A stretch of DNA of 12,646 bases from CALDTK01 sp041744755 (GCA_041744755.1 JBGTKC010000198.1:1-12646); one strand, 5' to 3'. Positions 1 to 7,172 are shown, counted from the stretch's first letter. The notes: a model not told the origin generated them from the sequence alone. Translations and numbers: made by a program.

Positions 1-169
1 GCACGGCCGCCGGATCGCCGCCGGAGGCGCAACCCGTCAGCCAGAGGCCCAGGATGGAACCCAGGGCGAGCAAGCGTCCCGCACTGCCGGCCGAGGATGG
101 ATGCCGATCGGGACCCGGCACCCGGGGTGATCGCTGTAGAAATTGAGGTAGACCAAGCCGCATGCTCAT
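1..169 (-). CDS. Lipoprotein of unknown function, N-terminal part only (runs off the window)
   Basis: This reading frame begins at an ATG on the minus strand and stays open to the left edge, giving 56 residues. They start MSMRLGLPQF and contain a hydrophobic stretch (LLALGSILGLWLTGC) ending in a lipobox, LTGC, with the lipidated cysteine at residue 47. The residues after it (ASGGD) are typical of the flexible linker of a mature lipoprotein. The start lies only 9 bp after the stop of the upstream lipoprotein gene, so the two are probably co-transcribed. The signal region is preceded by an unusually long N-terminal arm, so a later start is possible, for example the GTG at codon 17. The mature domain is outside the window and no function can be assigned. 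Confidence 0.65.
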   Translation of the reverse strand, partial: MSMRLGLPQFLQRSPRVPGPDRHPSSAGSAGRLLALGSILGLWLTGCASGGDPAAV

Positions 170-178
170 CGAACGCCG

Positions 179-661
179 TTAAAGCGGCTCCGGGTCGACG
201 GCGTCCGCCCAGATGTCGGAGGGCTTGAGGTCGTAGCTAAACAGCAGCCCGTCGTCGGCGTGGTAGACGTCGACGTAGATCGAGGACGACTCGCGCAAGA
301 CGTGCTCGGCGATCTCGTCCTCGGCGAGGAGCGAGAGGATCCGAGGCTTCATCGCGAGGAAGGTCGGGTAGCCAGTCGGCGAATCGGCAAGGACATCGTA
401 GAGTTGGACCTGGTAGCGGAGGATGCGGTCGTTTTGGACGAAAAGTTTCTTGAGGTAGGCGTTCTTTCCGATCTCGCGCGTGGTCATGCCGTCGATGGCG
501 GCGGCCTTGACGCTGAGGGGATTGACGGGTATAGTGTCGGCGGCGGTGGTGGTGGTGGCGTCGGTTCCGGTGGCGGTGGGGGAGCCGCAGGCACTGAGGA
601 GGGCGAAAAAGAGCGCGGTGGCAGCGGCGCCAATGCTTCTCGGCAGGGGGGTAGAGCGCAT
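179..661 (-). CDS. Small lipoprotein of unknown function
   Basis: The product is 160 residues if translation starts at the ATG of MRSTPLPRS. The frame is open further upstream, but this Met places a normal signal peptide at the N-terminus. Residues 10-25 are hydrophobic and end in the lipobox LLSAC, with the lipidated cysteine at position 25. A Thr/Ala-rich linker follows (about residues 26-43), encoded by a GGT/GGC-rich tract on the other strand. The mature part has a soluble, mixed alpha/beta composition with the segment MTTREIGKNAYLKKLFVQNDRILRYQ. I do not recognise a family. It is followed after 9 bp by another lipoprotein gene and diverges from the lipoprotein gene at 737. An outer-membrane or periplasmic accessory role is only an inference from lipidation. 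Confidence 0.7.
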   Translation of the reverse strand: MRSTPLPRSIGAAATALFFALLSACGSPTATGTDATTTTAADTIPVNPLSVKAAAIDGMTTREIGKNAYLKKLFVQNDRILRYQVQLYDVLADSPTGYPTFLAMKPRILSLLAEDEIAEHVLRESSSIYVDVYHADDGLLFSYDLKPSDIWADAVDPEPL

Positions 662-736
662 GGCGGGAAGGTAGGCGCCACTCCGACACCTTCCGGCAAA
701 ACGGCGAGCGCCGCAGCGGGTTTTGGCGAAAGCCGT

Positions 737-1180
737 ATGCAGCGAATTTGGGGCCGGAAGCGTCTGAAGAGGGTGTTTAAATCCCGCGCCAGTCAACTCA
801 TCCTGCTTACCACCTACGCGGCCCTCTGCTGCCTGCCCGCTTGCGAAAAAGATGGAGACACCCCGCTAATCGGCACCGTCGGCACGTACCGTCTCACGGA
901 GTCCCTCCGCGACGTTGGCAGCGGCGGTGCACAGTTCGAGCCGGTGCAGAGCTCGCGGACGATCACGCTCAACGCCGACAGTACCTTCACTTCGAGCTTC
1001 GATCTGTGCAGGTTCTACGTGGAGCAGGACTCGATGATCTTCGGGCGCTACACCGCTGCCGGCAGACTCGAGACGGGTGATTGCCCATATCGTCCCGACT
1101 ACGAGACCGCCGAGGGTGCGCTCATCGTGCGGTATCTGTGCTACGAAGGATGTGCAGATAAGTTTTTGCGGGTGCGGTAG
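737..1180 (+). CDS. Lipocalin-like small lipoprotein
   Basis: The product is 147 residues with a basic N-terminus, a hydrophobic segment (LILLTTYAALCCLPAC) and a lipobox ending at Cys36. The mature part starts EKDGDTPLIGTVGTYRLTES and continues with short beta-strand-like segments such as TITLNADSTFTSSF and FGRYTAAGRLE. The GTYRLTES opening and the strand pattern resemble small lipocalin-like lipoproteins common in Bacteroidota, but the match is by eye only. Four cysteines remain in the mature part (in LCRFYV, GDCPYR and YLCYEGCAD), which would allow two disulfides. The frame is open 5' to base 260, but that extension is glycine-rich low-complexity antisense of the neighbouring gene and was excluded. 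The GTG at 773 would give a more usual 24-residue signal peptide and is an alternative start. Confidence 0.7.
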   Translation: MQRIWGRKRLKRVFKSRASQLILLTTYAALCCLPACEKDGDTPLIGTVGTYRLTESLRDVGSGGAQFEPVQSSRTITLNADSTFTSSFDLCRFYVEQDSMIFGRYTAAGRLETGDCPYRPDYETAEGALIVRYLCYEGCADKFLRVR

Positions 1181-1216
1181 CCGTGCCCTAATCGACGAAC
1201 GAGGCAAGGTCGGACC

Positions 1217-2680
1217 TCAGTCAATCACCAGCACCTCCACGCTGTGCCCCTCAATCGACACGCCGTACAGGCCAGCGGACAAACCGGTGCTAGGTAGGCT
1301 TAGCGTCTGGAGCCCCGCCACCGTGAGAAGTTTTTGGGTCAGCCCCCGACGCCCGATTGCGTCGGTGATCTCTACGTCGACGGTCTGCACTGCGGCACCC
1401 TCGTACGCTATCTTAATCTCTGCCCCCACGCTTACCGGGTTCGGCCAGACCCGCAACATCGATGTCGCCGTCCTCGCGTCCCGTACGCCGACGAGGGACG
1501 CTTCGTTGCGATAGATGATCGTCTTGTATCCGTCCGCGATCGTACTGCCCGCGAGGATGATGTCCTCAACGCCGTCGCCGTCGATATCGCGCGCGATGAT
1601 TGCGCTGAGGTAGAGTGCTGCGAAAGGCTGCACGGTAGCCTCCGTGAAATTGCCCTTGCCGTCGTTGAGGTACAGCAGCGTGGCCGGCTGGCTTCCCGAC
1701 GGCATGTCGGTCTGTCCCGTGAAGACCGCGTCGAGATCGCCGTCGAGGTCCACGTCCGTGAGAGCGATGCCACCGAGGTGGGCATTGTGGAAGGGCTGTG
1801 GGAAGGCAGGCGTAAAATCAGCGGCGCCATCGTTGAAGAACATCCGGGAGAGTTTGTCGTCCGAAACACCGTCGCGACCGCTAAAGAGTGCGTCCACGTC
1901 GCCATCCCCGTCGACGTCCCCGAGGGCGACGGCGCTGTAGGACACACCCGAGTAGCCTACCTGCGGGTAGGTCGTGAAGCGCCCACCGCCGTCGTTGCGG
2001 TAGACTTGCGCCGCCTGGGGCCAGGTGGTTCCGCCGATGATGAGGTCGGCGTCGCGGTCGCCGTCCAGGTCCGAGAAGGCGAGCGTCGGGTAGGCCGGCT
2101 GCTTGAAGACGCTCGGCGTCACCTCGGTGAAGGTGCCCCGACCGTCGTTGAGGTACACCGACGCCCCGCGGTAGTTATCACTCGGAGCGTACCCCGCGAC
2201 GAGCGCATCTTGGTCGCCGTCACCGTCGACGTCCGAGAAGGCGACGGCTCCGTCGCCGAGGTCCCGGAAGGGCTGTTGTTCTACTTCCGTAAAACCCCCA
2301 CGTCCGTCGTTGCGGTAGAGGCGCGTCCTCCACCTGTCCTGGCCGATATTCTGTCCTCGGTCCCCGGTGATCAACACGTCGACATCCCCGTCGCCATCGA
2401 TGTCGGCCAGGGCCAGATTACCGTCCTGCACGTCGACGAAGGGGGCGTTGGACTGGCGCACAAAGCCCCCGCGACCGTCGCCGAAGAGCAACTGTGTAGA
2501 TGCACCCGTGGTCTGCCCTCCACAGATCAGCAGATCGAGCTTGCCGTCCCCATTTAAGTCCTCCATCTCCATGGCGGGGAAATACCCGATAGCGATGTCG
2601 GTAGGGAGGGCGGTGAATTTCTGGGCCGAGGCTCCGGCGGCGGAAGCTGCAAATGCTGTTAGGAGTAGACTACGGAGCAT
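1217..2680 (-). CDS. Secreted FG-GAP/VCBS repeat protein with type IX secretion C-terminal tail
   Basis: The product is 487 residues. Residues 1-19 are a Sec signal peptide (MLRSLLLTAFAASAAGASA, cleavage before QKF). The body carries seven FG-GAP-type repeats whose calcium-binding loops are readable: DLNGDGKLD (41-49), DIDGDGDVD (93-101), DVDGDGDQD (150-158), DLDGDRDAD (204-212), DVDGDGDVD (255-263), DVDLDGDLD (309-317) and DIDGDGVED (365-373). They are spaced about 50 residues apart with LYxNDGxGxF strands between, as in a seven-bladed beta-propeller. From about residue 408 a Por secretion tail follows (WPNPVSVGAEIKI, DAIGRR, LSAGLYGVSIEG). It should direct the protein through the outer membrane by the type IX system, to be anchored or released. 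The substrate or ligand is unknown. The start at Met23 of the longer open frame is chosen because the signal peptide begins there. Confidence 0.9.
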   Translation of the reverse strand: MLRSLLLTAFAASAAGASAQKFTALPTDIAIGYFPAMEMEDLNGDGKLDLLICGGQTTGASTQLLFGDGRGGFVRQSNAPFVDVQDGNLALADIDGDGDVDVLITGDRGQNIGQDRWRTRLYRNDGRGGFTEVEQQPFRDLGDGAVAFSDVDGDGDQDALVAGYAPSDNYRGASVYLNDGRGTFTEVTPSVFKQPAYPTLAFSDLDGDRDADLIIGGTTWPQAAQVYRNDGGGRFTTYPQVGYSGVSYSAVALGDVDGDGDVDALFSGRDGVSDDKLSRMFFNDGAADFTPAFPQPFHNAHLGGIALTDVDLDGDLDAVFTGQTDMPSGSQPATLLYLNDGKGNFTEATVQPFAALYLSAIIARDIDGDGVEDIILAGSTIADGYKTIIYRNEASLVGVRDARTATSMLRVWPNPVSVGAEIKIAYEGAAVQTVDVEITDAIGRRGLTQKLLTVAGLQTLSLPSTGLSAGLYGVSIEGHSVEVLVID

Positions 2681-2706
2681 AGCACGAGTTGAAGACAGTG
2701 AATCAG

Positions 2707-2714
2707 CGAATGTA
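2707..2714 (-). promoter_or_regulatory. Candidate -7 box (TACATTCG) for the FG-GAP gene
   Basis: On the minus strand the sequence TACATTCG lies 26 nt before the chosen ATG and fits the Bacteroidota -7 consensus TAnnTTTG with C for T at one position. I see no convincing TTTG at the -33 position, so this is a weak call. It agrees with starting the protein at the signal peptide. Confidence 0.35.
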
Positions 2715-2810
2715 GGGGCGAGGGGTGGTAGGAGATTAGCGGCCAACTTGCAGTATCAATCGAACCGCCACCATCTAAGAAAGAACACTACCCCTCGCAT
2801 TACGCTACCC

Positions 2811-2838
2811 GGCCGAATTGCCTAATTTTAATTCGGCC
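2811..2838. repeat. Perfect 9-bp inverted repeat (GGCCGAATT / AATTCGGCC)
   Basis: Left arm at 2811-2819, right arm at 2830-2838, loop of 10 nt. The hairpin sits in the gap between the FG-GAP gene and the first prfC fragment. On the plus strand it is followed by TCGAATTTTTG, so it could act as a rho-independent terminator in that direction. In the minus direction it would lie after the decayed prfC 3' end. Its use is not shown. Confidence 0.5.
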
Positions 2839-2849
2839 TCGAATTTTTG

Positions 2850-2875
2850 CTTCTTTTGTTTCAAGACAAAAGAAG
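2850..2875. terminator. Perfect 10-bp hairpin (CTTCTTTTGT / ACAAAAGAAG) downstream of prfC fragment 1
   Basis: The arms are 2850-2859 and 2866-2875 with a 6-nt loop (TTCAAG). Read on the minus strand it follows the prfC fragment by about 60 nt and is followed by CAAAAATT, so a terminator-like role is possible. The related sequence after prfC fragment 2 (5731-5755) keeps the left arm exactly but has lost perfect pairing. This shows that the duplicated segments include DNA beyond the prfC stop codon. Confidence 0.45.
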
Positions 2876-2936
2876 GGCGAGAAAAGAAACGGCGTCGCGT
2901 AGCGACATGTAGGGTGGGCGCACTCGCCGCGCGCCC

Positions 2937-3296
2937 CTACTCCGACGTGTCCCGCCACACCACCCGCGCGTGCTGGTCCTGCGCCATCTTCAGCATCCAT
3001 GGGCTCTCGGCCAAATACACCAACCTGCCTTCCGTATCCAGCGCCAGATTCGCCTTGCGCCGCTCCCGCAACTCCCGCAGCGCCTTCGGGTCGGACTCCT
3101 CGCCGAGCCAAAACGCCTCGTACATGCTCACCGGCTCGTAGCTCACCCGGGCGCCGTACTCGTGCTCGAGGCGGTACGCGATGACCTCGAACTGCAGCGC
3201 GCCCACCGTGCCGATGATGCGGCGGCCGTCGAACTCCCGCGTGAACATCTGCGCCACGCCCTCGTCCATTAATTACTCTAAGCCCTTGGCGAGCTG
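2937..3296 (-). pseudogene. prfC: Duplicated 3' end of prfC, copy 1 (decayed)
   Basis: This is a copy of the last roughly 119 codons of release factor 3. It aligns with residues 427-545 of the intact protein encoded at 7522-9159, ending in the same VVWRDTSE. From MDEGVAQ to the end, 102 of 110 residues agree by hand alignment. Just upstream of that Met the copy reads QLAKGLE-stop-LMDEG, where intact prfC reads QLAKGLAQLMDEG, so the codon at 3273-3275 (minus strand) is TAA. Homology stops abruptly at about base 3296. The fragment lacks the GTPase domain and cannot work as a release factor. The open stretch from the ATG at 3269 could encode only 110 residues of the C-terminal domain. Synonymous differences along its length show that the copy is not recent, or that it came from a relative. 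Confidence 0.9.
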
Positions 3297-3515
3297 TACG
3301 CTACGCTCGTTGATCCTAATGTCGGCACACGCAGCAACTTCCTGGCCACCCTCATCGGCCAACGCCTCGCAGATGTCGAGCAGCTCAACTACGCACACCT
3401 CGTCGACGTGGGCGAGCTCACGACGCCAGCGCAAAGTCCCGCTTTCGCAAAACTCACCGAGCGTTTGACGGAGCTCTTCGTGGGTGGGCCACCGCCCGGG
3501 AGAGGGAAAGAGTGA
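3282..3515 (+). pseudogene. Orphan C-terminal coding remnant, cut at the prfC fragment junction
   Basis: On the plus strand the frame is open from just after a TAA at 3279-3281 to a TGA at 3513-3515. From base 3291 it reads ELYATLVDPNVGTRSNFLATLIGQRLADVEQLNYAHLVDVGEL and so on, ending GPPPGRGKE. The composition and third-position GC look like a real protein end, but there is no start codon or N-terminal part. The frame begins exactly where the minus-strand prfC fragment 1 ends, and the bases GGCGAGCTG (3288-3296) belong equally well to both. The simplest reading is a gene whose 5' part was replaced when the prfC 3' end was joined here. I do not recognise the family. Confidence 0.5.
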
Positions 3516-3565
3516 AGGATTATTGCCGAGAAAAAGCCGGGTTAACCTGTCCCCCTCCAGCGCGT

Positions 3566-3573
3566 TAGCTTCG
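3566..3573 (+). promoter_or_regulatory. Candidate -7 box (TAGCTTCG) for the YCII/ECF pair
   Basis: TAGCTTCG fits the TAnnTTYG pattern seen before other genes in the window. It lies 2 nt before an ATG at 3576 and about 90 nt before the ATG at 3666 that opens the YCII domain. A transcript from here would give a leader of roughly 85 nt to the latter. A -33 TTTG is not evident. Confidence 0.35.
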
Positions 3574-3665
3574 TCATGAGGTCGAAGGTGGGCCCAATGC
3601 CGGTGCGCGCCAACTCAAACCCAGCTTCGATTCGCTACGGCATCGAGGCGCAACAACCCCGTTTT

Positions 3666-4016
3666 ATGAAAGACTTCATGCTCATTTTCCTCGGCCAGGA
3701 CTACGCCGCCCTCGACCTTTCCCCGGAGCAAATTCAGGCCCGCATGGGCAAGTGGTTTGCGTGGGCCGAAAAGATGAAAGCACAGGGCCTCATCAACAAG
3801 GGCGAAGCCCTGCACTCGCCCGTGCGCCGGGTAAGCGGTCCAGACCGCATCGTCACCGATCAGCCGGGCAGCGAGATCAAAGAACTCATCGGTGGCTACT
3901 ACATCGTTCGTGTCGCTGATGCTGATGCAGCTGTTGAGGTCGCTCAGGATTTTCCGGATTACGACCTTGGGAGCACCGTGGAGATCCGCGAGGTGGTCGT
4001 GTTCGACGGAATGTAA
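3666..4016 (+). CDS. YCII-related domain protein (ECF42 partner)
   Basis: The product is 116 residues from the ATG at 3666, starting MKDFMLIFLGQDY and ending REVVVFDGM. This is the compact dimeric alpha/beta ferredoxin-like fold of the YCII/DGPF family. The strand FMLIFLG, the helix SPEQIQARMGKWFAWAEKMKAQG, the segment NKGEALHSPVRRV, the loop with GGYYIVRVADADAAVEVAQDFPD and a final strand EIREVVV match family landmarks. The frame also has an ATG at 3576, adding 30 residues of no recognisable domain; 3666 fits the family start better. The ECF sigma gene begins 6 bp after its stop, so the two form an operon. YCII-type proteins are repeatedly found next to ECF42 sigma factors, but their biochemical role there is not settled. 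Confidence 0.85.
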   Translation: MKDFMLIFLGQDYAALDLSPEQIQARMGKWFAWAEKMKAQGLINKGEALHSPVRRVSGPDRIVTDQPGSEIKELIGGYYIVRVADADAAVEVAQDFPDYDLGSTVEIREVVVFDGM

Positions 4017-4022
4017 CTCCGC

Positions 4023-5270
4023 GTGTCTGATCCCGGCCACCCCGCCCTCGTCGAGCACCTCTTCCGTCACCAGTACGGCAAGTACGTCGCCATCCTCACG
4101 CGTCTGTTCGGCGTGGCACATTTGGCCATGATCGAGGACGCCGTGCAGGACACCTTTTTGAAGGCGTCGCTGGCATGGCGGCACAGTCTGCCCGAACATC
4201 CCGAAGCGTGGCTCACGACAGCGGCCAAACGACGGACGATTGACCTGTTTCGGCGGGTCCGCGCGGATGAGCAACGACTCGAAAAACTAGAGCTAGGCGA
4301 CATCTCGGCGACCGTCGACGAGGTCTTTCTCGATGATCAGATCGCGGATGCCCAACTGCGCATGCTTTTCACGGCCTGCCATCCGGCGCTCAGTGCGCCG
4401 GATCAACTCGCCTTCGCGCTGCGGACGGTTTCGGGCTTTAGCCAGGCCGAAATTGCCGCGGCGCTGCTGGCTCGCCCGGAGACAATAAAGAAGCGACTCA
4501 CCCGCGCCCGCCGCGAGATCATACGCCACCAGATCGCATTCGTGGTGCCGCAGGGTGGGTCACTGCCAGCGCGACTCGACCGGGTGCTACAGGTGCTCTA
4601 CCTAATCTTCAACGAGGGCTTCCACTCCACCAAGCGCGAGGTGCTGATTCGGCGTGACTTGTGCGGCGAGGCGATGCGGCTGTGTCGGTTGGTGCTGATG
4701 CATCCGCTTACGCAAAAACCCGACGCGCACGCGCTGTTCGCGTTGATGTGCTTTCACGCGGCGCGGCTCGACACCAAGATCGACGACGCCGACGAGATCA
4801 TCGACCTGCGCCACCAGGACCGGAATCGCTGGCACCAGCCACTCATCCTGCTCGGTCACCGGCACATGGAGCTCGCAGTAGATACCGATCAACTCTCGAA
4901 TTACCACTATGAGGCGGCCATCGCGCACGAGCACGTGAAGGCGACGGCTTTCGCCAAAACCGACTGGGACCAGCTCGCGCACTGGTACGGTTGTCTACAG
5001 GCCCTATCCCCGACGCCACTCAACCTGCTCAACCTAGCCGTGGTGGAAATGCACGCCGAGCGCATGGCGCAAGCCAGGGCTCACCTCACCGAGGTCGACC
5101 CCGCACAACTCGGTGCCCGGCGTTACCTCTACCACGGCTGTTGGGCCGAGTGGCACCGGCGTAGCGGCGACTCGCCAAAGGCCCGCGAATCCTTGACCGC
5201 TGCCCTGGCTTGCGTGAGCAACGACTACGAACGGGCGTATTTGGAACGGAAACTCGTGCAACTCGACTAG
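4023..5270 (+). CDS. ECF sigma factor with long C-terminal extension (ECF42 type, DUF6596)
   Basis: The product is 415 residues from a GTG 6 bp after the YCII gene. Residues 10-80 form the sigma region 2 (HQYGKYVAILTRLFG, IEDAVQDTFLKAS, PEAWLTTAAKRRTIDLFRR). Residues 110-168 form region 4, with the helix-turn-helix GFSQAEIAAALLARPETIKKRLTRARR. From about residue 178 comes the ECF42-specific extension (RVLQVLYLIFNEGFHST, LCGEAMRLCRLVL, ALFALMCFHAAR), followed by helical TPR-like repeats to the end. No anti-sigma factor is next to it. ECF42 factors are thought to be controlled through their own C-terminal domain rather than by a membrane anti-sigma factor. The length is normal for the group and no damage is seen. 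The regulated genes probably include the adjacent YCII gene, by analogy with studied members. Confidence 0.92.
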   Translation: MSDPGHPALVEHLFRHQYGKYVAILTRLFGVAHLAMIEDAVQDTFLKASLAWRHSLPEHPEAWLTTAAKRRTIDLFRRVRADEQRLEKLELGDISATVDEVFLDDQIADAQLRMLFTACHPALSAPDQLAFALRTVSGFSQAEIAAALLARPETIKKRLTRARREIIRHQIAFVVPQGGSLPARLDRVLQVLYLIFNEGFHSTKREVLIRRDLCGEAMRLCRLVLMHPLTQKPDAHALFALMCFHAARLDTKIDDADEIIDLRHQDRNRWHQPLILLGHRHMELAVDTDQLSNYHYEAAIAHEHVKATAFAKTDWDQLAHWYGCLQALSPTPLNLLNLAVVEMHAERMAQARAHLTEVDPAQLGARRYLYHGCWAEWHRRSGDSPKARESLTAALACVSNDYERAYLERKLVQLD

Positions 5271-5857
5271 GTTTCCATTATGTGGCAGTAAAGATGTTTT
5301 CGGCCAGCGAAGGAATTACCTAGGAGAAGTCGCCATACCCTCACTATCTCCAAGAACGTAGAAAATATCGGCAGGATGTTGGCTGCCTAGCCGTTGTCAA
5401 ACGTAAGAGTAGAAGAATCTGTAGCGGATACTTTAGCGCATCCAATTGCACGATCCGGGTTCAACCGCACAACTTACGCCGAAAAATACCTGGCAAGACT
5501 CGTCAAAAGCGAGTCCCGTGATCAACTTTTTCCCGTAGAGCACGCTTTCGTAGACGATGTAGTGTATGTAGTACTCTTGGAAGATCAACGGCTGAAGCTT
5601 GTGGCGTTGAAGTGAGACTATTCCTCGTGGCTTAAAAACGCTGGCAAGCGGTGATTACGAAAGTACACACACTAGTATCGGTACGGTGCCCAGCCGGTTT
5701 TTCTAGTTTCGATCTGGCGTTGGTATTATACTTCTTTTGTGCCAAGGCAAAAAATGGGCGAGAGAAGTGATGTAGTTGCGTACCCACATTTGGCGGGGCG
5801 CACTGGCTAGCGTGAGATGGGGAAGGGGCCCTATCTCTAAGCACCCGAACACGCGCC
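5271..5857. other. AT-richer gap between the ECF gene and prfC fragment 2
   Basis: This stretch is visibly richer in A and T than its neighbours. It contains one doubtful small ORF (5394-5615). From about 5731 it contains sequence related to the non-coding DNA downstream of prfC fragment 1: the shared CTTCTTTTGT, then GGGCGAGA and GGGCGCACT. No RNA gene, recombinase gene or obvious attachment site is visible. Confidence 0.5.
5394..5615 (+). CDS. Doubtful small ORF, possibly a truncated gene
   Basis: The frame opens at TTG, two codons after an in-frame TAG, and gives 73 residues ending VEHAFVDDVVYVVLLEDQRLKLVALK. The last 50 residues (from GFNRTTYAEKYLARLVKSE) have a protein-like pattern of charged helix then beta strands. 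There is no ATG or GTG start, and the bases are AT-richer than the flanking genes. It may be the C-terminal end of a gene lost during the rearrangements around prfC, or chance. I do not recognise a family. Confidence 0.3.
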   Translation: MSNVRVEESVADTLAHPIARSGFNRTTYAEKYLARLVKSESRDQLFPVEHAFVDDVVYVVLLEDQRLKLVALK

Positions 5858-6110
5858 CTACTCCGACGTATCCCGCCACACCACCCCCGCGTGCTGCTCC
5901 TGCGCCATCTTCAGCACCCACGGACTCTCCGCCAGGTACACCAACCGCCCTTCCGTATCGAGCGCCAGATTGGCCTTGCGGCGCTCGCGCAACTCCCGTA
6001 GCGCCTTCGGATCCAATTCCTCGCCGAGCCAGAAGGCCTGTACATGCTCACCGGCTCGTAGCTCACGCGGGAGCCGTAGATACGCGATCACCTCGAAGTG
6101 GAGCGCGCCC
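5858..6110 (-). pseudogene. prfC: Duplicated 3' end of prfC, copy 2 (frameshifted and shortened)
   Basis: The copy matches intact prfC from about residue 458 (GALQFEVIAY) to the stop. The last 59 residues are in one frame (AFWLGEELDPKALRELRERRKANLALDTEG and onward to VVWRDTSE), with six differences from the intact protein. Further upstream it has at least two lesions. One base is missing near 6040, where intact prfC has GCCTTAAACATGCTC and this copy GCCTGTACATGCTC. A short deletion has removed the LEHEYGAK region near 6078. Homology ends at about 6110, some 20 bp before the stop of the Fic gene. It is shorter and more damaged than copy 1 and cannot be functional. Confidence 0.88.
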
Positions 6111-6128
6111 CCGCAGCGTCCGCACGCC

Positions 6129-7172
6129 TTACTCCCCGCGGCTGAGGAGCTCCAACAGGCGGTGATTTCGAAAGTAAACATCACGTCCGCGCCATTCCGG
6201 ACGTAATAGATCAGGACCGCCGCCTTCGAGCGTGAGCGCCTTGAGGTACTTGGAGGCCGTCTGCCGCTTCGCGATACCCTCTCGTTCCAAAAGCCCGATC
6301 TTGACGTACGCGTTGGCGAACATCAAATCCCGAATGCGCTCCGCGGCTACGCTGTCTCCTAGGGCCCCTCGAATCTGGTACAGCGACTCGTCCATAAGCG
6401 ACATGATGGCCTTGATGTCGGCGGTGGTCTCCTCGGCGGTGACCCGGGTCGCCTCTACTATGAAGTCTACCCACGTGCTCCAGTCACCGCGTTCGGTCAC
6501 CCCGCGCAGTCCAGAGTAGTACCGGTCGCGGTAGCGGTTGATGAATCGGCTTAGGTACAAGATGGGCAGATCGAGTAGACCAGAATTCACCAAGTGTAGT
6601 ACATTGATGATACGGCCTGTTCGACCGTTACCATCGGGGAACGGATGGATTGCCTCAAATTGATAGTGCGCTAAAGCCATGGCGACGATTGGGTCGTGAC
6701 CGTAGTCTTCGTAGCCACCGTTGAGGTAGGCTGCCCATTCCCCTAGTTTGTTCCGCAAGAGGTCTTCCCCCTCGGGTGGTGTGTAAACCGTGCTCCCGTC
6801 ATCACGGCCGATGCGTGTACTCGGTAGTGTACGCACGGAAATCTTGATCGCTTTAATCTCGCGTACGATCTCAACGCAGACGGGGGTGTTGATACCGCCC
6901 TTGCTGGCCATCAGACGTTCGCCGACATACATAGCGTCTCTGTAGCGAAGCACCTCTTTCACGGAGTTACCCTCCTGCGCAGACGGAGCCTCAGCAAACA
7001 GCTTGCCTTCGGCCAACGCACGGTAAAGCTCGTCTTGGGTAGTGACGAGATTTTCGATGGCGCTACTCGCTTGCCCCTCCCTAAGCGCCACCATGTCTAG
7101 CAGCAGACCAGGGTTGGGGAGGCTGTGGCATATGCCCTTTAGTTCACCTAGAGCTCGGTGGGCTCCGAGCAA
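6129..7172 (-). CDS. Fic family protein adenylyltransferase (AMPylase), N-terminus frameshifted
   Basis: The open frame gives 347 residues from a TTG. The active-site loop HPFPDGNGRTGR (residues 176-187) matches the Fic consensus HxFx(D/E)GNGRxxR, so the catalytic His176 and nucleotide-binding residues are present. Residues 36-41, SSAIEN, match the inhibitory (S/T)xxxE(G/N) motif; its position N-terminal to the core makes this a class II, self-inhibited Fic protein. The last 70 residues (AERIRDLMFANAYVKIGLLEREGIAKRQTASKYL) look like a winged helix. Such proteins transfer AMP from ATP to a target Ser, Thr or Tyr; the target is unknown. Upstream, another frame reads FDPSQPFNDLPPLPPMSADGEPFGFLTLL, the usual N-terminus of this family. 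A frameshift near 7170 therefore separates it from the rest, by mutation or sequencing error. The gene lies between prfC fragment 2 and intact prfC. Confidence 0.85.
   Translation of the reverse strand: MLGAHRALGELKGICHSLPNPGLLLDMVALREGQASSAIENLVTTQDELYRALAEGKLFAEAPSAQEGNSVKEVLRYRDAMYVGERLMASKGGINTPVCVEIVREIKAIKISVRTLPSTRIGRDDGSTVYTPPEGEDLLRNKLGEWAAYLNGGYEDYGHDPIVAMALAHYQFEAIHPFPDGNGRTGRIINVLHLVNSGLLDLPILYLSRFINRYRDRYYSGLRGVTERGDWSTWVDFIVEATRVTAEETTADIKAIMSLMDESLYQIRGALGDSVAAERIRDLMFANAYVKIGLLEREGIAKRQTASKYLKALTLEGGGPDLLRPEWRGRDVYFRNHRLLELLSRGE

Noticed and set aside
540..600. GGT/GGC-rich microsatellite-like tract as a regulatory or phase-variable repeat
   Set aside because: It is irregular and encodes the Thr/Ala-rich linker of the minus-strand lipoprotein. 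There is no uniform repeat unit.
260..736. Glycine/valine-rich 5' extension of the plus-strand lipoprotein frame
   Set aside because: It is antisense to the lipoprotein gene at 179-661, has low-complexity GGT/GGC content, and would place the signal peptide in the middle of the protein.
1334..2557. 407-codon plus-strand open frame opposite the FG-GAP gene
   Set aside because: The repeats DxDGDGDxD on the minus strand produce a repetitive antisense frame (VAVDV, VREGD). The minus strand has a signal peptide, seven propeller motifs and a secretion tail, so it is the coding strand.
2937..3269. prfC fragment 1 as a separate functional small protein of 110 residues
   Set aside because: The upstream homology continues through an in-frame TAA, which shows it is a truncated copy. 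There is no domain that could act alone as a release factor, although expression was not excluded.
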